A stretch of 64,000 nt of DNA from Flavobacterium branchiarum (lineage in GTDB: Bacteria; Bacteroidota; Bacteroidia; Flavobacteriales; Flavobacteriaceae), in NCBI RefSeq assembly GCF_030409845.1, contig NZ_JAUFQQ010000003.1, forward strand, positions 1,612,001 through 1,676,000. Direction: 5' to 3'. Below, in pieces: positions 1 to 9,131 of the stretch (within the stretch, counting starts at the first letter, position 1; every line of letters begins with the position of its first letter). A program made the position numbers and the translations under genes. The notes beneath the pieces are model-generated. The model saw only the letters and a list, made by a program, of their open reading frames with translations, was not told the origin of the DNA and made no database searches.

Positions 1-327
1 TAAACAATATGGAACTTGTAAGCTGTTTATGAATTTTTTTACACCAGGATTTGATTCTAATCCCGAGTTTATCTCAGACTCCAGACATTCTTCTAGATAA
101 GATTCACAAAATTTAGTATTGCATATTTCTTCGAGTATAGGAATACATTTTTTTAGTGATTTACCGCCAAAATAGTTGATAGCCAAATCGGGGTCGAGAT
201 TTTTTCCTTTGTTCTCAATAGTATCCAATAGTATCGATATTAGTATGGTATCTGAATTAATTAGAATATTATCGCAATCAAAAATCACAAACTTAATAGG
301 ATTTGTTTTTTTAACTATTTTGGACAT
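1..327 (-). CDS. HAD-superfamily hydrolase, 3' part cut by window edge
   Basis: The minus-strand frame opens at the ATG at 325-327 and stays open to base 1, so 109 residues are visible and the C-terminus lies outside. The N-terminus reads VIFDCDNILINSD, which is HAD motif I (DxD followed by a small hydrophobic loop and a Ser). The cap region follows. This layout is typical of phosphoglycolate phosphatase or beta-phosphoglucomutase-like phosphatases. The usual Gly after the second Asp is Asn here. The substrate cannot be inferred, and motifs II-IV are only partly visible or missing. Confidence 0.75.
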   Translation of the reverse strand, partial: MSKIVKKTNPIKFVIFDCDNILINSDTILISILLDTIENKGKNLDPDLAINYFGGKSLKKCIPILEEICNTKFCESYLEECLESEINSGLESNPGVKKFINSLQVPYCL

Positions 328-767
328 AAAATTTCATTTTTTTCTATAATTGGAATAGTTAACAGGATAAAATAATTATGCTAAAATAGGCAAATTTGCA
401 TAATTTTGCAAATATTTAAAAATGAAAAATAATAATTTGAAGCTTACGTTATCTAGTTGACTTTATTGTAGATAGCAAATAGGTTTTGTGGAGGAAAGAT
501 CTTTAAAAATAAATTTGAAGCTAGCTTTTAGGAGGACACAATTATTAAATCTAAAATTTTAATGTTATTTAATTTACTTGTATTTAATACGATGTATTTG
601 TAAGTAAAAAAGCCAATACGTTATGAAAATCGTAGTTTAAAAAAAAACATAAATTGATATTATTGTAAAATATGCTATATTTCGAAAGTTTTTAATAAGG
701 ATAAAGTTTTATCTTACAACGAACCACTCCTGTTTAAATTTCACTCAAAAAAAAGTAATTATTCTTT
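328..767. other. Intergenic region between divergent genes, no gene seen
   Basis: This AT-rich spacer separates the HAD gene from the divergent sigma factor gene. It must hold both promoters. A TAATTTTG string at 401-408 fits the Bacteroidota -7 consensus on the plus strand, but no convincing -33 TTTG lies at the usual distance. No RNA gene or repeat was recognised. Confidence 0.4.
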
Positions 768-1322
768 ATGAAGTCAAATGATATAATAATCCTTGAAAAA
801 CTCAGGTTGGGAGATTCTTCGGCCTACAAGGAATTATTTGACTTGTATTATATGCCTCTCAGCATATATTCTTTTAAGTATTGTGATTCATTTGAGTTAG
901 CCGAAGATATTGTACAAGATTTATTTATAAAGTTTTGGGACGAGAAACTTTATATGAACCTTGATACGGCAATTGGGCCCTACCTTTTTCAATCTGTAAA
1001 AAACAATACTTTACACGCAACCAAAAAAAATAACAGGTACATATTTGAGGAAATTGAAGATCAGATTCATACTTTATTAGAAGATGAGCATCTCGATATG
1101 GATTTTATAGAGCTTGAAAAAAAGAAACTTTACGAACAAATAGAAGCTTTACCCTTAAAAAGCAAAGAAGTTTTTAAAGCAATTGTATTAAATAATTTAA
1201 AGTACAAAGAAGTAGCTTTAGAGCTTGGAGTGTCAGTAAATACAGTTAAAACACATTACTCAAGAGCCTTAAAACAACTACGAAATTCATTAGATACAAT
1301 CATAACCGTATTAATAGTTTAA
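768..1322 (+). CDS. ECF-type RNA polymerase sigma factor (FecI/RpoE-like)
   Basis: The 184-residue protein has the length and layout of Bacteroidota extracytoplasmic-function sigma factors. A sigma region 2 spans about residues 15-80, with the LAEDIVQDLFIKFW core. A region 4 helix-turn-helix spans about 125-175, with LKYKEVALELGVSVNTVKTH. It is followed by a FecR-type anti-sigma gene and a SusC receptor with an N-terminal signalling domain. By family knowledge it should be released when the receptor binds substrate and then transcribe the susC/susD operon. The ligand is unknown. Confidence 0.92.
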   Translation: MKSNDIIILEKLRLGDSSAYKELFDLYYMPLSIYSFKYCDSFELAEDIVQDLFIKFWDEKLYMNLDTAIGPYLFQSVKNNTLHATKKNNRYIFEEIEDQIHTLLEDEHLDMDFIELEKKKLYEQIEALPLKSKEVFKAIVLNNLKYKEVALELGVSVNTVKTHYSRALKQLRNSLDTIITVLIV

Positions 1323-1388
1323 AAAAAGTTTGATTTCTTGTCACCCATTTTTCATTTTTTATACTCTTTACTATATAAGACATAAATA

Positions 1389-2591
1389 ATGAATGATATT
1401 CCCCAAAATATATTAGATATTCTTTTAGTTTATACTTCAAAAGAAGGAATAAACGAAAGTCAATTTAATACCCTTAATGAATGGATAAACAGCAGTTCGG
1501 AAAATGAATTTATTTTTTCTGAGTACTTGTTGTTTTATAAAAAATCAAGACGAATTGGGTTTGCAGAAAAAATAGATAAAGATAAGGCTTGGGAAAATAT
1601 TGTCTCTCAATTGCAACGACCAATAGATGATGTTGAAGAGGTTGAAAAACCGACATTTTTAGGACGATTTTTGGAGCATAAGACTGTCTTTTTGAAATAT
1701 GCCGCGGTAGTATTTTTTTTATTATCAATTGGATTTTTATTTTATCAAAAGAACGATCATTCTAAATCGACTTTTGTAGTTCCTGAAGAAGCCATAACAC
1801 TACAATTAGAAAATGGTACTATTCAGATAATAAAAGAGGATGGCACGACACAAGTTGTAGATGTAAACGGAAATGTTGTAGGTAAACAAAAAGGCAATCT
1901 ATTAGAGTATGGCAGTACTGTTGCAAAAGATACCTTGGTGTATAATGTTATAAAAATCCCTTACGGAAAGCGCTTTGAATTAAAATTATCCGACGGAACA
2001 AATGTGCATTTAAACGCAGGAAGTAGCTTGCGTTATCCTGTTCAATTTGTAGAGAAAGACAAACGTCAGGTATTTTTAGATGGGGAAGCCTATTTTGATG
2101 TTAGTAAAGATGCAAAACACCCTTTTATCGTTACTTCAAACGATATGGATGTTAAGGTTTTAGGAACCAAATTTAATGTTACTTCTTATAAAAAAGACGG
2201 AAAAACATATGCTGTTTTAGTAGAAGGTAGCATAGCTGCTTCTAGTAAATTAGAGTTGCATGATAATGTAATTCTGAAACCAGGATATCGCGCTTATTTT
2301 GAAGATAAAAAATTAAAGACAGAGACAGCAGATGTTAGAAAATACATTGCTTGGGTTTCGGGAGAACTTATGTTTATCGACGATTCATTTGATGTAATCT
2401 CCAATAAATTAGAACGAAAATACAATGTTGAAATTATAAATAATTACAAAGAACTAAATGATATTGTAATAACAGCAACATTTAAAAATGAAAATATTTA
2501 TCAGGTTTTAAAGACTTTTCAAACCTATGAAGCTTTTGACTTTACTATTAACGATAGAATAATAACCATAAATAAACCAAGAATGAAGTAA
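1389..2591 (+). CDS. FecR-family anti-sigma factor
   Basis: This 400-residue protein has a cytoplasmic N-terminal part (1-95) and a single membrane helix at about 98-118 (AAVVFFLLSIGFLFY). A periplasmic FecR domain at about 190-300 carries the typical PYGKRFELKLSDGTNVHLNAGS and FLDGEAYFDV stretches. A C-terminal DUF4974-like domain follows at about 330-400 (KYNVEII..ITATFKNENIYQVL). It starts 66 bp after the sigma gene. It is expected to hold the ECF sigma at the membrane and to contact the signalling domain of the SusC receptor encoded downstream. Confidence 0.93.
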   Translation: MNDIPQNILDILLVYTSKEGINESQFNTLNEWINSSSENEFIFSEYLLFYKKSRRIGFAEKIDKDKAWENIVSQLQRPIDDVEEVEKPTFLGRFLEHKTVFLKYAAVVFFLLSIGFLFYQKNDHSKSTFVVPEEAITLQLENGTIQIIKEDGTTQVVDVNGNVVGKQKGNLLEYGSTVAKDTLVYNVIKIPYGKRFELKLSDGTNVHLNAGSSLRYPVQFVEKDKRQVFLDGEAYFDVSKDAKHPFIVTSNDMDVKVLGTKFNVTSYKKDGKTYAVLVEGSIAASSKLELHDNVILKPGYRAYFEDKKLKTETADVRKYIAWVSGELMFIDDSFDVISNKLERKYNVEIINNYKELNDIVITATFKNENIYQVLKTFQTYEAFDFTINDRIITINKPRMK

Positions 2592-2613
2592 AACCAATTA
2601 AAACCAAAAAAAA

Positions 2614-2635
2614 GGAAGGTGCGCCAACACCTTCC
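2614..2635 (+). terminator. Strong hairpin between fecR and susC
   Basis: A perfect 8-bp stem GGAAGGTG/CACCTTCC encloses a 6-nt loop in the 100-bp gap between fecR and susC. It is preceded by an A-run and followed by a weak T-rich tail. It may attenuate read-through, so that susC is driven mainly by its own ECF-dependent promoter, or it may protect the mRNA end. Confidence 0.55.
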
Positions 2636-2691
2636 AATCATTTTAAAAGTGATTTAATCTTAAACCAGTAAAACTAAACCAGTGTAAACTT

Positions 2692-5600
2692 ATGAAAAAA
2701 CAACCAATTTCAGGTGCGTGGCCGCGCATTTTTAATAATGCCAACTTAAAGATGAAATTCACAATCTTATTTTTATTTACTAGTCTTTTGCAAGTTAGTG
2801 CTTCAAGTAGTTACGGACAGAACAAAAAAGTTACCATGGATGTAAATGGGGTAGCTTTAGTAAATGTTTTTAAAATTATAGAAGACCAAACCGACTTTCA
2901 TTTTTTTTATAATAAAAATGAATTAAACCTAAATCAAAAAATTGATTTAAACGTTGATAAAAAACAACTAGGAGAAGTTTTAAATAAACTTTTTAATAAA
3001 ACGAATATTTCTTATCAGATTCTAGGAAATCAAATTGTTCTCAAAAAGCAAGTAGCAAATAGTAGTAAAACAGAGAAAGAAATTTTTATAGCTACTGAGC
3101 AAAGACCTATTGAAGGATTTGTTACAGATGTTTTAGGAATTCCTATTCCGGGAGTAACTGTTGTGGTAGAAGGTACAAAATATGTTACCTCTACATCTTA
3201 CGAAGGAAGATTCAAGTTTGATAACGATGTGAAAGGGAAATTCCTGATCTTATCATTTATGGGATTTAAAACACAACGTATTCCTGTAACTAATGAATTA
3301 ATGAAAGTAGTTCTTGAAGAAGAAACGAACCAACTTGAAGAAGTTGTACTTGTAGGATACGGTAAACAAAAACGTTCTGAGTTTTCGGGAGCAGTTTCTT
3401 CTATCGATTCAAAAGATATAGTACAAGCAGCAACCGGAAGTATTGGTATTGACAGAGCATTAGGCGGATTAACAAAAGGAGTTCAGGTATCTCAAAATTC
3501 AGGTCGTCCTGGGGCTCCAGTTCGAATTAATGTTAGAGGATTTACTTCGCCATTATCTGGAGTAGCAGGATTAAACCAGCCTTTATTTGTAATTGATGGG
3601 GTATCTTTTAACCTAGATAATATGCAAGGAGCTAATCCATTATTGACATTAAATCCAAATGATATCGAAAGCCTTGATGTATTAAAAGATGCAGGAGCAA
3701 CTTCTATTTATGGTTCACGTGGAGCAAATGGAGTAATTATCATTAAAACAAAAAGAGGTAAAAAAGACCAACCTTTAAAAGTTAATGCTTCTTTAACAAC
3801 TTCGTTAGCAACGCCTATTAGCACAGTACAAGTTTTAAATGCAGCACAGTATAAAAACTATTATAACCAATTAATTAACACTACTGTTACGGCTATGAAT
3901 AATGGTCAATTGGACTCCTTTTATGTTTATGATTTGGCTAATATCGGAAAGACAGATTTAGATTTTGATACCGGTATGGTTACGTATGACGGATTAAGAG
4001 AGGATTATTTTGGTACTTCGGACACCAACTGGAACAAAGAAGTTTTTAGAAGTGTAGCAGTAACAAGACAAGCTAATTTTAGTTTTAACGGAGGTAGTAG
4101 CAACACCAATTATATGTTTAGTTCTTCTTTTATAGATCAAGAAGGATTGACTATAAATGATAAAATGAAACAATACAATGTTTCTATTTCGTTGGATTCT
4201 GATTTAACTAAATATGTAAAAATGGGTGGTTCTGTTAATTTAGGACATACTCAAGCTAATTCGGGAGAAAACGATGTTACAAACCAATATACAGTTAATA
4301 CTTCTATCGCTAGAGCACGTCCTGACTTGCCAGTGAGAGATGAAAACGGTAAGTTGTTAGGACAGCCAGATTATCAGTACGGTTTTATGACTTTAGAGCC
4401 AAATCCTTTAATGCGATTAAAAAATAAAGCAGATAATAAAACATATAATTTTATCGGAAGTACTTATATCGAAATACAGCCTGTAAAAGATTTGAAGATA
4501 AAAACAGAAGTTAATGCCTCTGTATTTTATAATAAGAACAGCACTTTTATTCCAAAAATAACAGATACAGACTTTATCTTTTTTCCTAATGATTCCTTCT
4601 TAAGTGAAGCAGATGGATTAGTATCTAATATTACAACAAACTTAACTGCCAATTATGACTTCAAATTAGCGAGTCATAAATTTGGATTAATGGCCGGTGC
4701 AGCTTGGGATGATACTAGTTTTTCTAATTCAAATCAATTTTATTCTGGTTTCCCAGATGATGAAATATTGATTAACGCTACTTCTGCGAGAACTGCATTA
4801 GGCTATAGTAGCTCACGTCTTAAAACAGGTTTATACTCCATGTTTTCTCGTTTAAATTATGGATATAAAGATTTGTATAATGCTACTTTCAATTTCAGAA
4901 CAGATACTTCTTCTAAATTTGGACCCGGTAATAAAAGAGCTTATTTCCCTTCATTGTCTGTTAGTTGGAATATTGCTAATGAAGCTTTTTTAGCAGAAAG
5001 CACTCATGTTAATGTTTTAAAACTTAGAGCAAGTGCTGGAAAGGTTGGATCAACTAATGTAGCTGACTTTTCGTATCTACAATCTTTTCTAAACTCTTCT
5101 TCGAGTATTTATAATGGTAATTCAGGAGTTGTAGCAGATGATAATTTCCCTAATCCAAATGTAGGTTGGGAAACTACAAATGAGGTGAACTTAGGTTTGG
5201 ATTTTGGATTTTTCAACAACCGTCTAAAAGGAGGAATTGACGTGTACAATAGAAAAACAAACGGAGCTTTGGTTAGAACACCAATTCCTCTTGAGTTAGG
5301 TCCAATTGTATATTATTCAAACTTTTTGGATGTTATAAACAGAGGGGTTGAGATTAATTTAGGTGGTGATATTATAAGAAATGAAAATTTTACTTGGTCA
5401 ACTAATATAAATTGGGCATTTAATAAAAATAAATTAGATAAGTTAAATGGTGCCAGTATTAATGAATTTCAAACAGATAATTTCATAGAAGGACAGCCAG
5501 TAGGAACTATTTTAGGATATAAAGTTGATAAAATATTTCAAAATCAAGCGGAAGTAGACGCTTTAAATGCCACATCGCCTACAGGTTATTACGATAAGGC

Positions 5601-6195
5601 ATCAACAGGAATTGGAGATTATATGATTAAAGACCTTAATGGAGATGGTAGAATTACTGAGGCCGATAAAACGATTATTGGCGATATTCAACCTGATTTC
5701 TTCGGAGGAATCTCGAATACATTTGCGTACAAGAACTTAACATTAAGTGCATTATTTCAATTTTCTGTAGGAGCAAAATCAATTTGGAATGCTATTCCAG
5801 CAGGAACTTATAATCCGTTAGGAGAAAATAAATATAGCGAATATGCTTTAAATACTTGGACACCAGAAAATACGAATGCGCGTTATGCAAGAGCATTGTA
5901 TACTGATCCATCGGCAAGCGGAAGAATATCAGATAGATACTTATATGATACTTGTTACTTGCGTTTAAAAAGCATACAGTTAAGTTATAATTTTGATAAA
6001 AAACTACTAAACAGAGTAGGATTAGAAGGTGCAACACTTTCTTTAACAGGTACAAATTTATTGACTTGGACAAAGTGGCCTGGAATTGATCCTGAAGTTT
6101 CTTCAGAAAGAGGAAATATAACAGACCAAATCAGCAATGATGATCCATATCCATTAGCTAAATCATTCTCTTTAGGAATTCAAGTTCAATTTTAA
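2692..6195 (+). CDS. SusC/RagA-family TonB-linked outer membrane receptor with STN signalling domain
   Basis: This 1167-residue outer membrane transporter has a long signal segment with its cleavage region near residue 43 (SYGQ). An STN (secretin/TonB short N-terminal) domain at about 48-125 is the part that contacts FecR. A carboxypeptidase-like beta-sandwich lies at about 138-210 (GFVTDVLGIPIPGVTVVVEG), then the TonB plug at about 225-345 with the SusC signature of a DVLKDAGATSIYGSRGANG-type segment. The rest is the 22-strand barrel ending in an aromatic residue (VQF). With the sigma/FecR pair upstream and SusD 10 bp downstream it forms a signal-transducing uptake system. No glycosidase lies nearby, so a glycan substrate is not implied. 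Confidence 0.95.
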   Translation: MKKQPISGAWPRIFNNANLKMKFTILFLFTSLLQVSASSSYGQNKKVTMDVNGVALVNVFKIIEDQTDFHFFYNKNELNLNQKIDLNVDKKQLGEVLNKLFNKTNISYQILGNQIVLKKQVANSSKTEKEIFIATEQRPIEGFVTDVLGIPIPGVTVVVEGTKYVTSTSYEGRFKFDNDVKGKFLILSFMGFKTQRIPVTNELMKVVLEEETNQLEEVVLVGYGKQKRSEFSGAVSSIDSKDIVQAATGSIGIDRALGGLTKGVQVSQNSGRPGAPVRINVRGFTSPLSGVAGLNQPLFVIDGVSFNLDNMQGANPLLTLNPNDIESLDVLKDAGATSIYGSRGANGVIIIKTKRGKKDQPLKVNASLTTSLATPISTVQVLNAAQYKNYYNQLINTTVTAMNNGQLDSFYVYDLANIGKTDLDFDTGMVTYDGLREDYFGTSDTNWNKEVFRSVAVTRQANFSFNGGSSNTNYMFSSSFIDQEGLTINDKMKQYNVSISLDSDLTKYVKMGGSVNLGHTQANSGENDVTNQYTVNTSIARARPDLPVRDENGKLLGQPDYQYGFMTLEPNPLMRLKNKADNKTYNFIGSTYIEIQPVKDLKIKTEVNASVFYNKNSTFIPKITDTDFIFFPNDSFLSEADGLVSNITTNLTANYDFKLASHKFGLMAGAAWDDTSFSNSNQFYSGFPDDEILINATSARTALGYSSSRLKTGLYSMFSRLNYGYKDLYNATFNFRTDTSSKFGPGNKRAYFPSLSVSWNIANEAFLAESTHVNVLKLRASAGKVGSTNVADFSYLQSFLNSSSSIYNGNSGVVADDNFPNPNVGWETTNEVNLGLDFGFFNNRLKGGIDVYNRKTNGALVRTPIPLELGPIVYYSNFLDVINRGVEINLGGDIIRNENFTWSTNINWAFNKNKLDKLNGASINEFQTDNFIEGQPVGTILGYKVDKIFQNQAEVDALNATSPTGYYDKASTGIGDYMIKDLNGDGRITEADKTIIGDIQPDFFGGISNTFAYKNLTLSALFQFSVGAKSIWNAIPAGTYNPLGENKYSEYALNTWTPENTNARYARALYTDPSASGRISDRYLYDTCYLRLKSIQLSYNFDKKLLNRVGLEGATLSLTGTNLLTWTKWPGIDPEVSSERGNITDQISNDDPYPLAKSFSLGIQVQF

Positions 6196-6205
6196 TTTAA
6201 TACAG

Positions 6206-7627
6206 ATGAAATTAATTATAAAAAATAGTATTAAGGTTTTATTCCTAACGCTAGCTGTTACTATCAGTAGTTGCGATATTGATGATATTAAACCCGTTAA
6301 TAAACTAACGGTAGAAAACACAATACGAGATGAGGCTTCGGCACAACTCGTTCTTAATGGTGTTTATACTTTAGGAAAAGCATTTGATGTTAGTTTTTTC
6401 CCATTGCATTTAGCCGCTTATGGAAATGAAGGAATTATTAGAGGGGGGGGACTAACTGGAGAAAGAGGATTTAATATAAATGAAGTTCCTGTCAATAATA
6501 GCTTTTTGGCTAAATTATATAATGGGCAATACAAGATTATCAATTTATCCAATTTTATAATTCGTGAATTGGAAGCTGGAAAAGCTGTTGGAATCTCGGA
6601 TACTAGAAAAGCCGAAATACTTTCGGAAGCAAAGTTTCAAAGAGCCTTTGCACATTTTAACTTACTGCGTTATTTTGGGGAGTTTTATGATTTAAACTCA
6701 ACTTATGGAGTGGTTTTAAGAGTTAAATTTTCAGACGAATTAGAAGCAAACCCTAGAAATACAGTCGCAGAAGTGTACAAACAAATCGAAGAAGATTTGG
6801 TATATGCTGCAGCAAATGGTCCTGTTTATATAGATCATTTTTACTCAGGAAGTTTAGCTGCAAAAGCATTACTTGCTAAGGTATATTTATATGAAAGAAA
6901 ATTTGCTGAAGCTTCAGATTTAGCAGATGAAGTACTTTTTAACGATGAAGGATATGAATTAGAAGCACAATATGGTGCTATTTTTAAGAACAGTTTTAAT
7001 TCATCAGAAGTAATTTTTGCTCCACATACCGGACCTGATAATGAAGGTAAAACGAACATGAATTTGGTTATAAATACTTCTTACAGCCAAACATTAAAAA
7101 CGCTTGCAGATGATCAAGTTGGAGCTTCAACAGATGGTGTATTAACAGGTAATGGATCAGGTTATGACCCTCGTTTTAACTTTGCTTATGCTGATAAAAC
7201 CAAAGGATCAAATAATAATGGCAAATACCCATTTTTAAATGTATTGTCATCACAAGGAAATACGTTGTATCACTTGCGTTTAGCCGAAATATATTTAATA
7301 AAAGCAGAAGCAGAAGCGCGCAAACAAGGCGGTGATCTTTCAATCGCATTACAGCACCTAAACGATATTAGAAACCGTGCTGGTGTAACCGAAAAAGATC
7401 TTTCTGATAAAGCAACTTTATTAAACGACATTCGTCAAGAAAAACTATTAGAGTTGTTTTTTGAAAATGGTGAAAGTTGGTTTGATATCGTACGTTATCA
7501 CACACAAGGAGATCTTGTAGCTTCATCGGTTAAACCAAGCTTAATTTCAGTTAATCAGTTTGTATTACCAATACCTCTTGATGCACTAGTAGGAAACAAA
7601 ACACTTATTCAAAATAAAGGCTATTAA
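6206..7627 (+). CDS. SusD/RagB-family substrate-binding lipoprotein
   Basis: The 473-residue protein starts 10 bp after susC. It has a lipoprotein signal with Cys at about residue 23 (ISSCDIDDI). The SusD alpha-helical fold is visible as TPR-like segments, and the C-terminus ends with the family pattern LYHLRLAEIYLIKAEA, LNDIRNRAG, IRQEKLLELFFENGESWFDIVR and FVLPIPLDAL. It sits on the cell surface as a lid over SusC and selects substrate. The unusually small insertions suggest a small ligand, but this is inference. Confidence 0.95.
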   Translation: MKLIIKNSIKVLFLTLAVTISSCDIDDIKPVNKLTVENTIRDEASAQLVLNGVYTLGKAFDVSFFPLHLAAYGNEGIIRGGGLTGERGFNINEVPVNNSFLAKLYNGQYKIINLSNFIIRELEAGKAVGISDTRKAEILSEAKFQRAFAHFNLLRYFGEFYDLNSTYGVVLRVKFSDELEANPRNTVAEVYKQIEEDLVYAAANGPVYIDHFYSGSLAAKALLAKVYLYERKFAEASDLADEVLFNDEGYELEAQYGAIFKNSFNSSEVIFAPHTGPDNEGKTNMNLVINTSYSQTLKTLADDQVGASTDGVLTGNGSGYDPRFNFAYADKTKGSNNNGKYPFLNVLSSQGNTLYHLRLAEIYLIKAEAEARKQGGDLSIALQHLNDIRNRAGVTEKDLSDKATLLNDIRQEKLLELFFENGESWFDIVRYHTQGDLVASSVKPSLISVNQFVLPIPLDALVGNKTLIQNKGY

Positions 7628-7646
7628 GCCAAACTGACTTTTAAAC

Positions 7647-7707
7647 GAGGAGTGTGCAAACAATAGTGGATAAAATGATTTTAATAAATTATGCACACTC
7701 CTCTTTT
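7647..7707 (+). terminator. Large-loop inverted repeat with T-run after susD
   Basis: GAGGAGTGTGCA at 7647-7658 is perfectly complementary to TGCACACTCCTC at 7692-7703, which is followed by TTTT. The 33-nt loop is long for a rho-independent terminator. The element probably reduces transcription from susCD into the TlpA gene. Confidence 0.6.
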
Positions 7708-7732
7708 AACCAATAAATTAAAATTAAAAAAA

Positions 7733-8764
7733 ATGAAAAAATTATCATTTATAGCTGTATTAATTGTATTGTTTTCTTTTCAGAAAGCAGATCCACCAAA
7801 GGATTATGCGGTAGTACATGGAAAAATAACTAATCCAATAGAAGGATTAGGATTTAGACTTTTTGACCCAGTGAGTGCAAAATCGTTTACATTCAAAGTT
7901 GGAGCAGACGGAACGTATAGAGACACTATTAAGTTAGAAAAAGCGACTTATTTTAATGGATTCTATGATAAATTGATTTCACTGTACCTTACCAAGGGAA
8001 TGGATTTAGAAATTAATTTTGATGCAAAAAATGTTTCTAAAACTATCACAATTATTGGTAAGGGACAAGAAGAGAATTCTTTTCTAGGACTTAAGGCTAA
8101 GTTAGAAGGCGGTTTATTTGGAGCAGATTATTTGGAGTTTTTAAACGTAGAGAAAAAGGTATTCGATGAGAAAATGAAGCAATTTTCAGATAATTTTAAG
8201 GTTGAATTAGATAAAAAGAAATCGGTTTTAGATCCAAACTTTACTACAACTCAATTAAAAAAACTAGAAGAGTTTAATACTAGTTTAGCATCAGAATATA
8301 CTAAACAGCAAATTAATAATAGCGAATTAGGAGTAGGAATGCCATCTCCAGTTTTTACAAATTATATTAATTATAAAGGAGGAAAGTCTTCACTTTCAGA
8401 TTTTAAAGGAAGCTACGTTTTTATAGATGTTTGGGCAACTTGGTGTGGACCATGCAAATATGAAATGCCTTATTTAGCAAAAGTAGAGAAAGAATTTCAC
8501 GGCAAAAATATAAAATTTGTAAGTATTTCTGTTGACCGCTTGGCCGATGAAAAAAAGTGGAGAGACATGATAAAAGCGCAAGGATTAACAGGAGTTCAGC
8601 TTTTAGCAGACAAAGAGATTAAATCTACATTTATAACTTCATACTATATACAGGGAATACCACGCTTTATTGTATTAGACAAGGAAGGTAAAATAATTAG
8701 TTCAGACGCTCCTAGACCTTCGGAACCTGAACTTACTGAATTATTAAATACACTAGATATTTAA
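7733..8764 (+). CDS. TlpA-like thioredoxin-family protein (DUF4369-type N-terminus)
   Basis: The start at 7733 is preferred over an in-frame ATG at 7691. It gives a clean signal peptide (MKKLSFIAVLIVLFSF), and the earlier ATG lies inside the inverted repeat. The mature protein has an N-terminal beta-rich domain at about 25-195 like those found in Bacteroidota thiol oxidoreductases. A TlpA/AhpC-TSA thioredoxin fold at about 205-343 has the active site WCGPC (Cys238, Cys241). The protein should act in the periplasm as a disulfide reductase. Its location just after susCD and upstream of an M16 peptidase and DsbD suggests reductive processing of an imported, cysteine-containing substrate (inference). 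Confidence 0.9.
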   Translation: MKKLSFIAVLIVLFSFQKADPPKDYAVVHGKITNPIEGLGFRLFDPVSAKSFTFKVGADGTYRDTIKLEKATYFNGFYDKLISLYLTKGMDLEINFDAKNVSKTITIIGKGQEENSFLGLKAKLEGGLFGADYLEFLNVEKKVFDEKMKQFSDNFKVELDKKKSVLDPNFTTTQLKKLEEFNTSLASEYTKQQINNSELGVGMPSPVFTNYINYKGGKSSLSDFKGSYVFIDVWATWCGPCKYEMPYLAKVEKEFHGKNIKFVSISVDRLADEKKWRDMIKAQGLTGVQLLADKEIKSTFITSYYIQGIPRFIVLDKEGKIISSDAPRPSEPELTELLNTLDI

Positions 8765-8797
8765 TTTATTTAGAAGTTCACATTTTATTTTCTATTA

Positions 8798-8836
8798 ATT
8801 AAACGATTGTAACTCAACTTACAGTCGTTTAATTTT
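8798..8836 (+). terminator. Rho-independent terminator after tlpA-like gene
   Basis: A near-perfect 15-bp stem has arms at 8798-8812 and 8819-8833 with one G:T pair. It encloses a 6-nt loop and runs into a T-rich tail, 33 bp after the stop codon. Confidence 0.75.
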
Positions 8837-9131
8837 CATTTCCTCTTTTAAATTCATTTTTAAATAGGGTAGTGGCTACTATTGCCTTTTTTGAAAAAGA
8901 AACAATGCATAAAATTATTATTTAACCCATAGAATGTAATTATTTCAGCACTTAGTTTCGATAGCAATCGGATCTATGTCTCAGGTGTTAAATACCTTTT
9001 TTGCGAAGCAAATTAACGAAGTAATTACACCCAACAGGGATTATAGATTAGTTAAAAAGCTAGCATATTTTTTTATTAGAAACTAATTTTGCAACAAACA
9101 AGAATACACCAAAAATTACTATAAATAAAAC
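8837..9131. other. Intergenic region with a degenerate dispersed palindromic repeat
   Basis: No gene was recognised. Bases 8952-8978 resemble the CCGATAGCTATCGG repeat found more intact near 51.9-52.0 kb and 61.9 kb, with several substitutions. The last 100 bases must hold the promoter of the M16 peptidase gene. Confidence 0.4.

Noticed and set aside
2692..7627. Polysaccharide utilisation locus
   Set aside because: SusC/SusD alone suggest it, but no glycoside hydrolase, lyase or carbohydrate-binding gene is in the window.
7691..7732. Upstream start of the TlpA-like gene
   Set aside because: It lies in the second arm of an inverted repeat and spoils the signal peptide; 7733 fits better.
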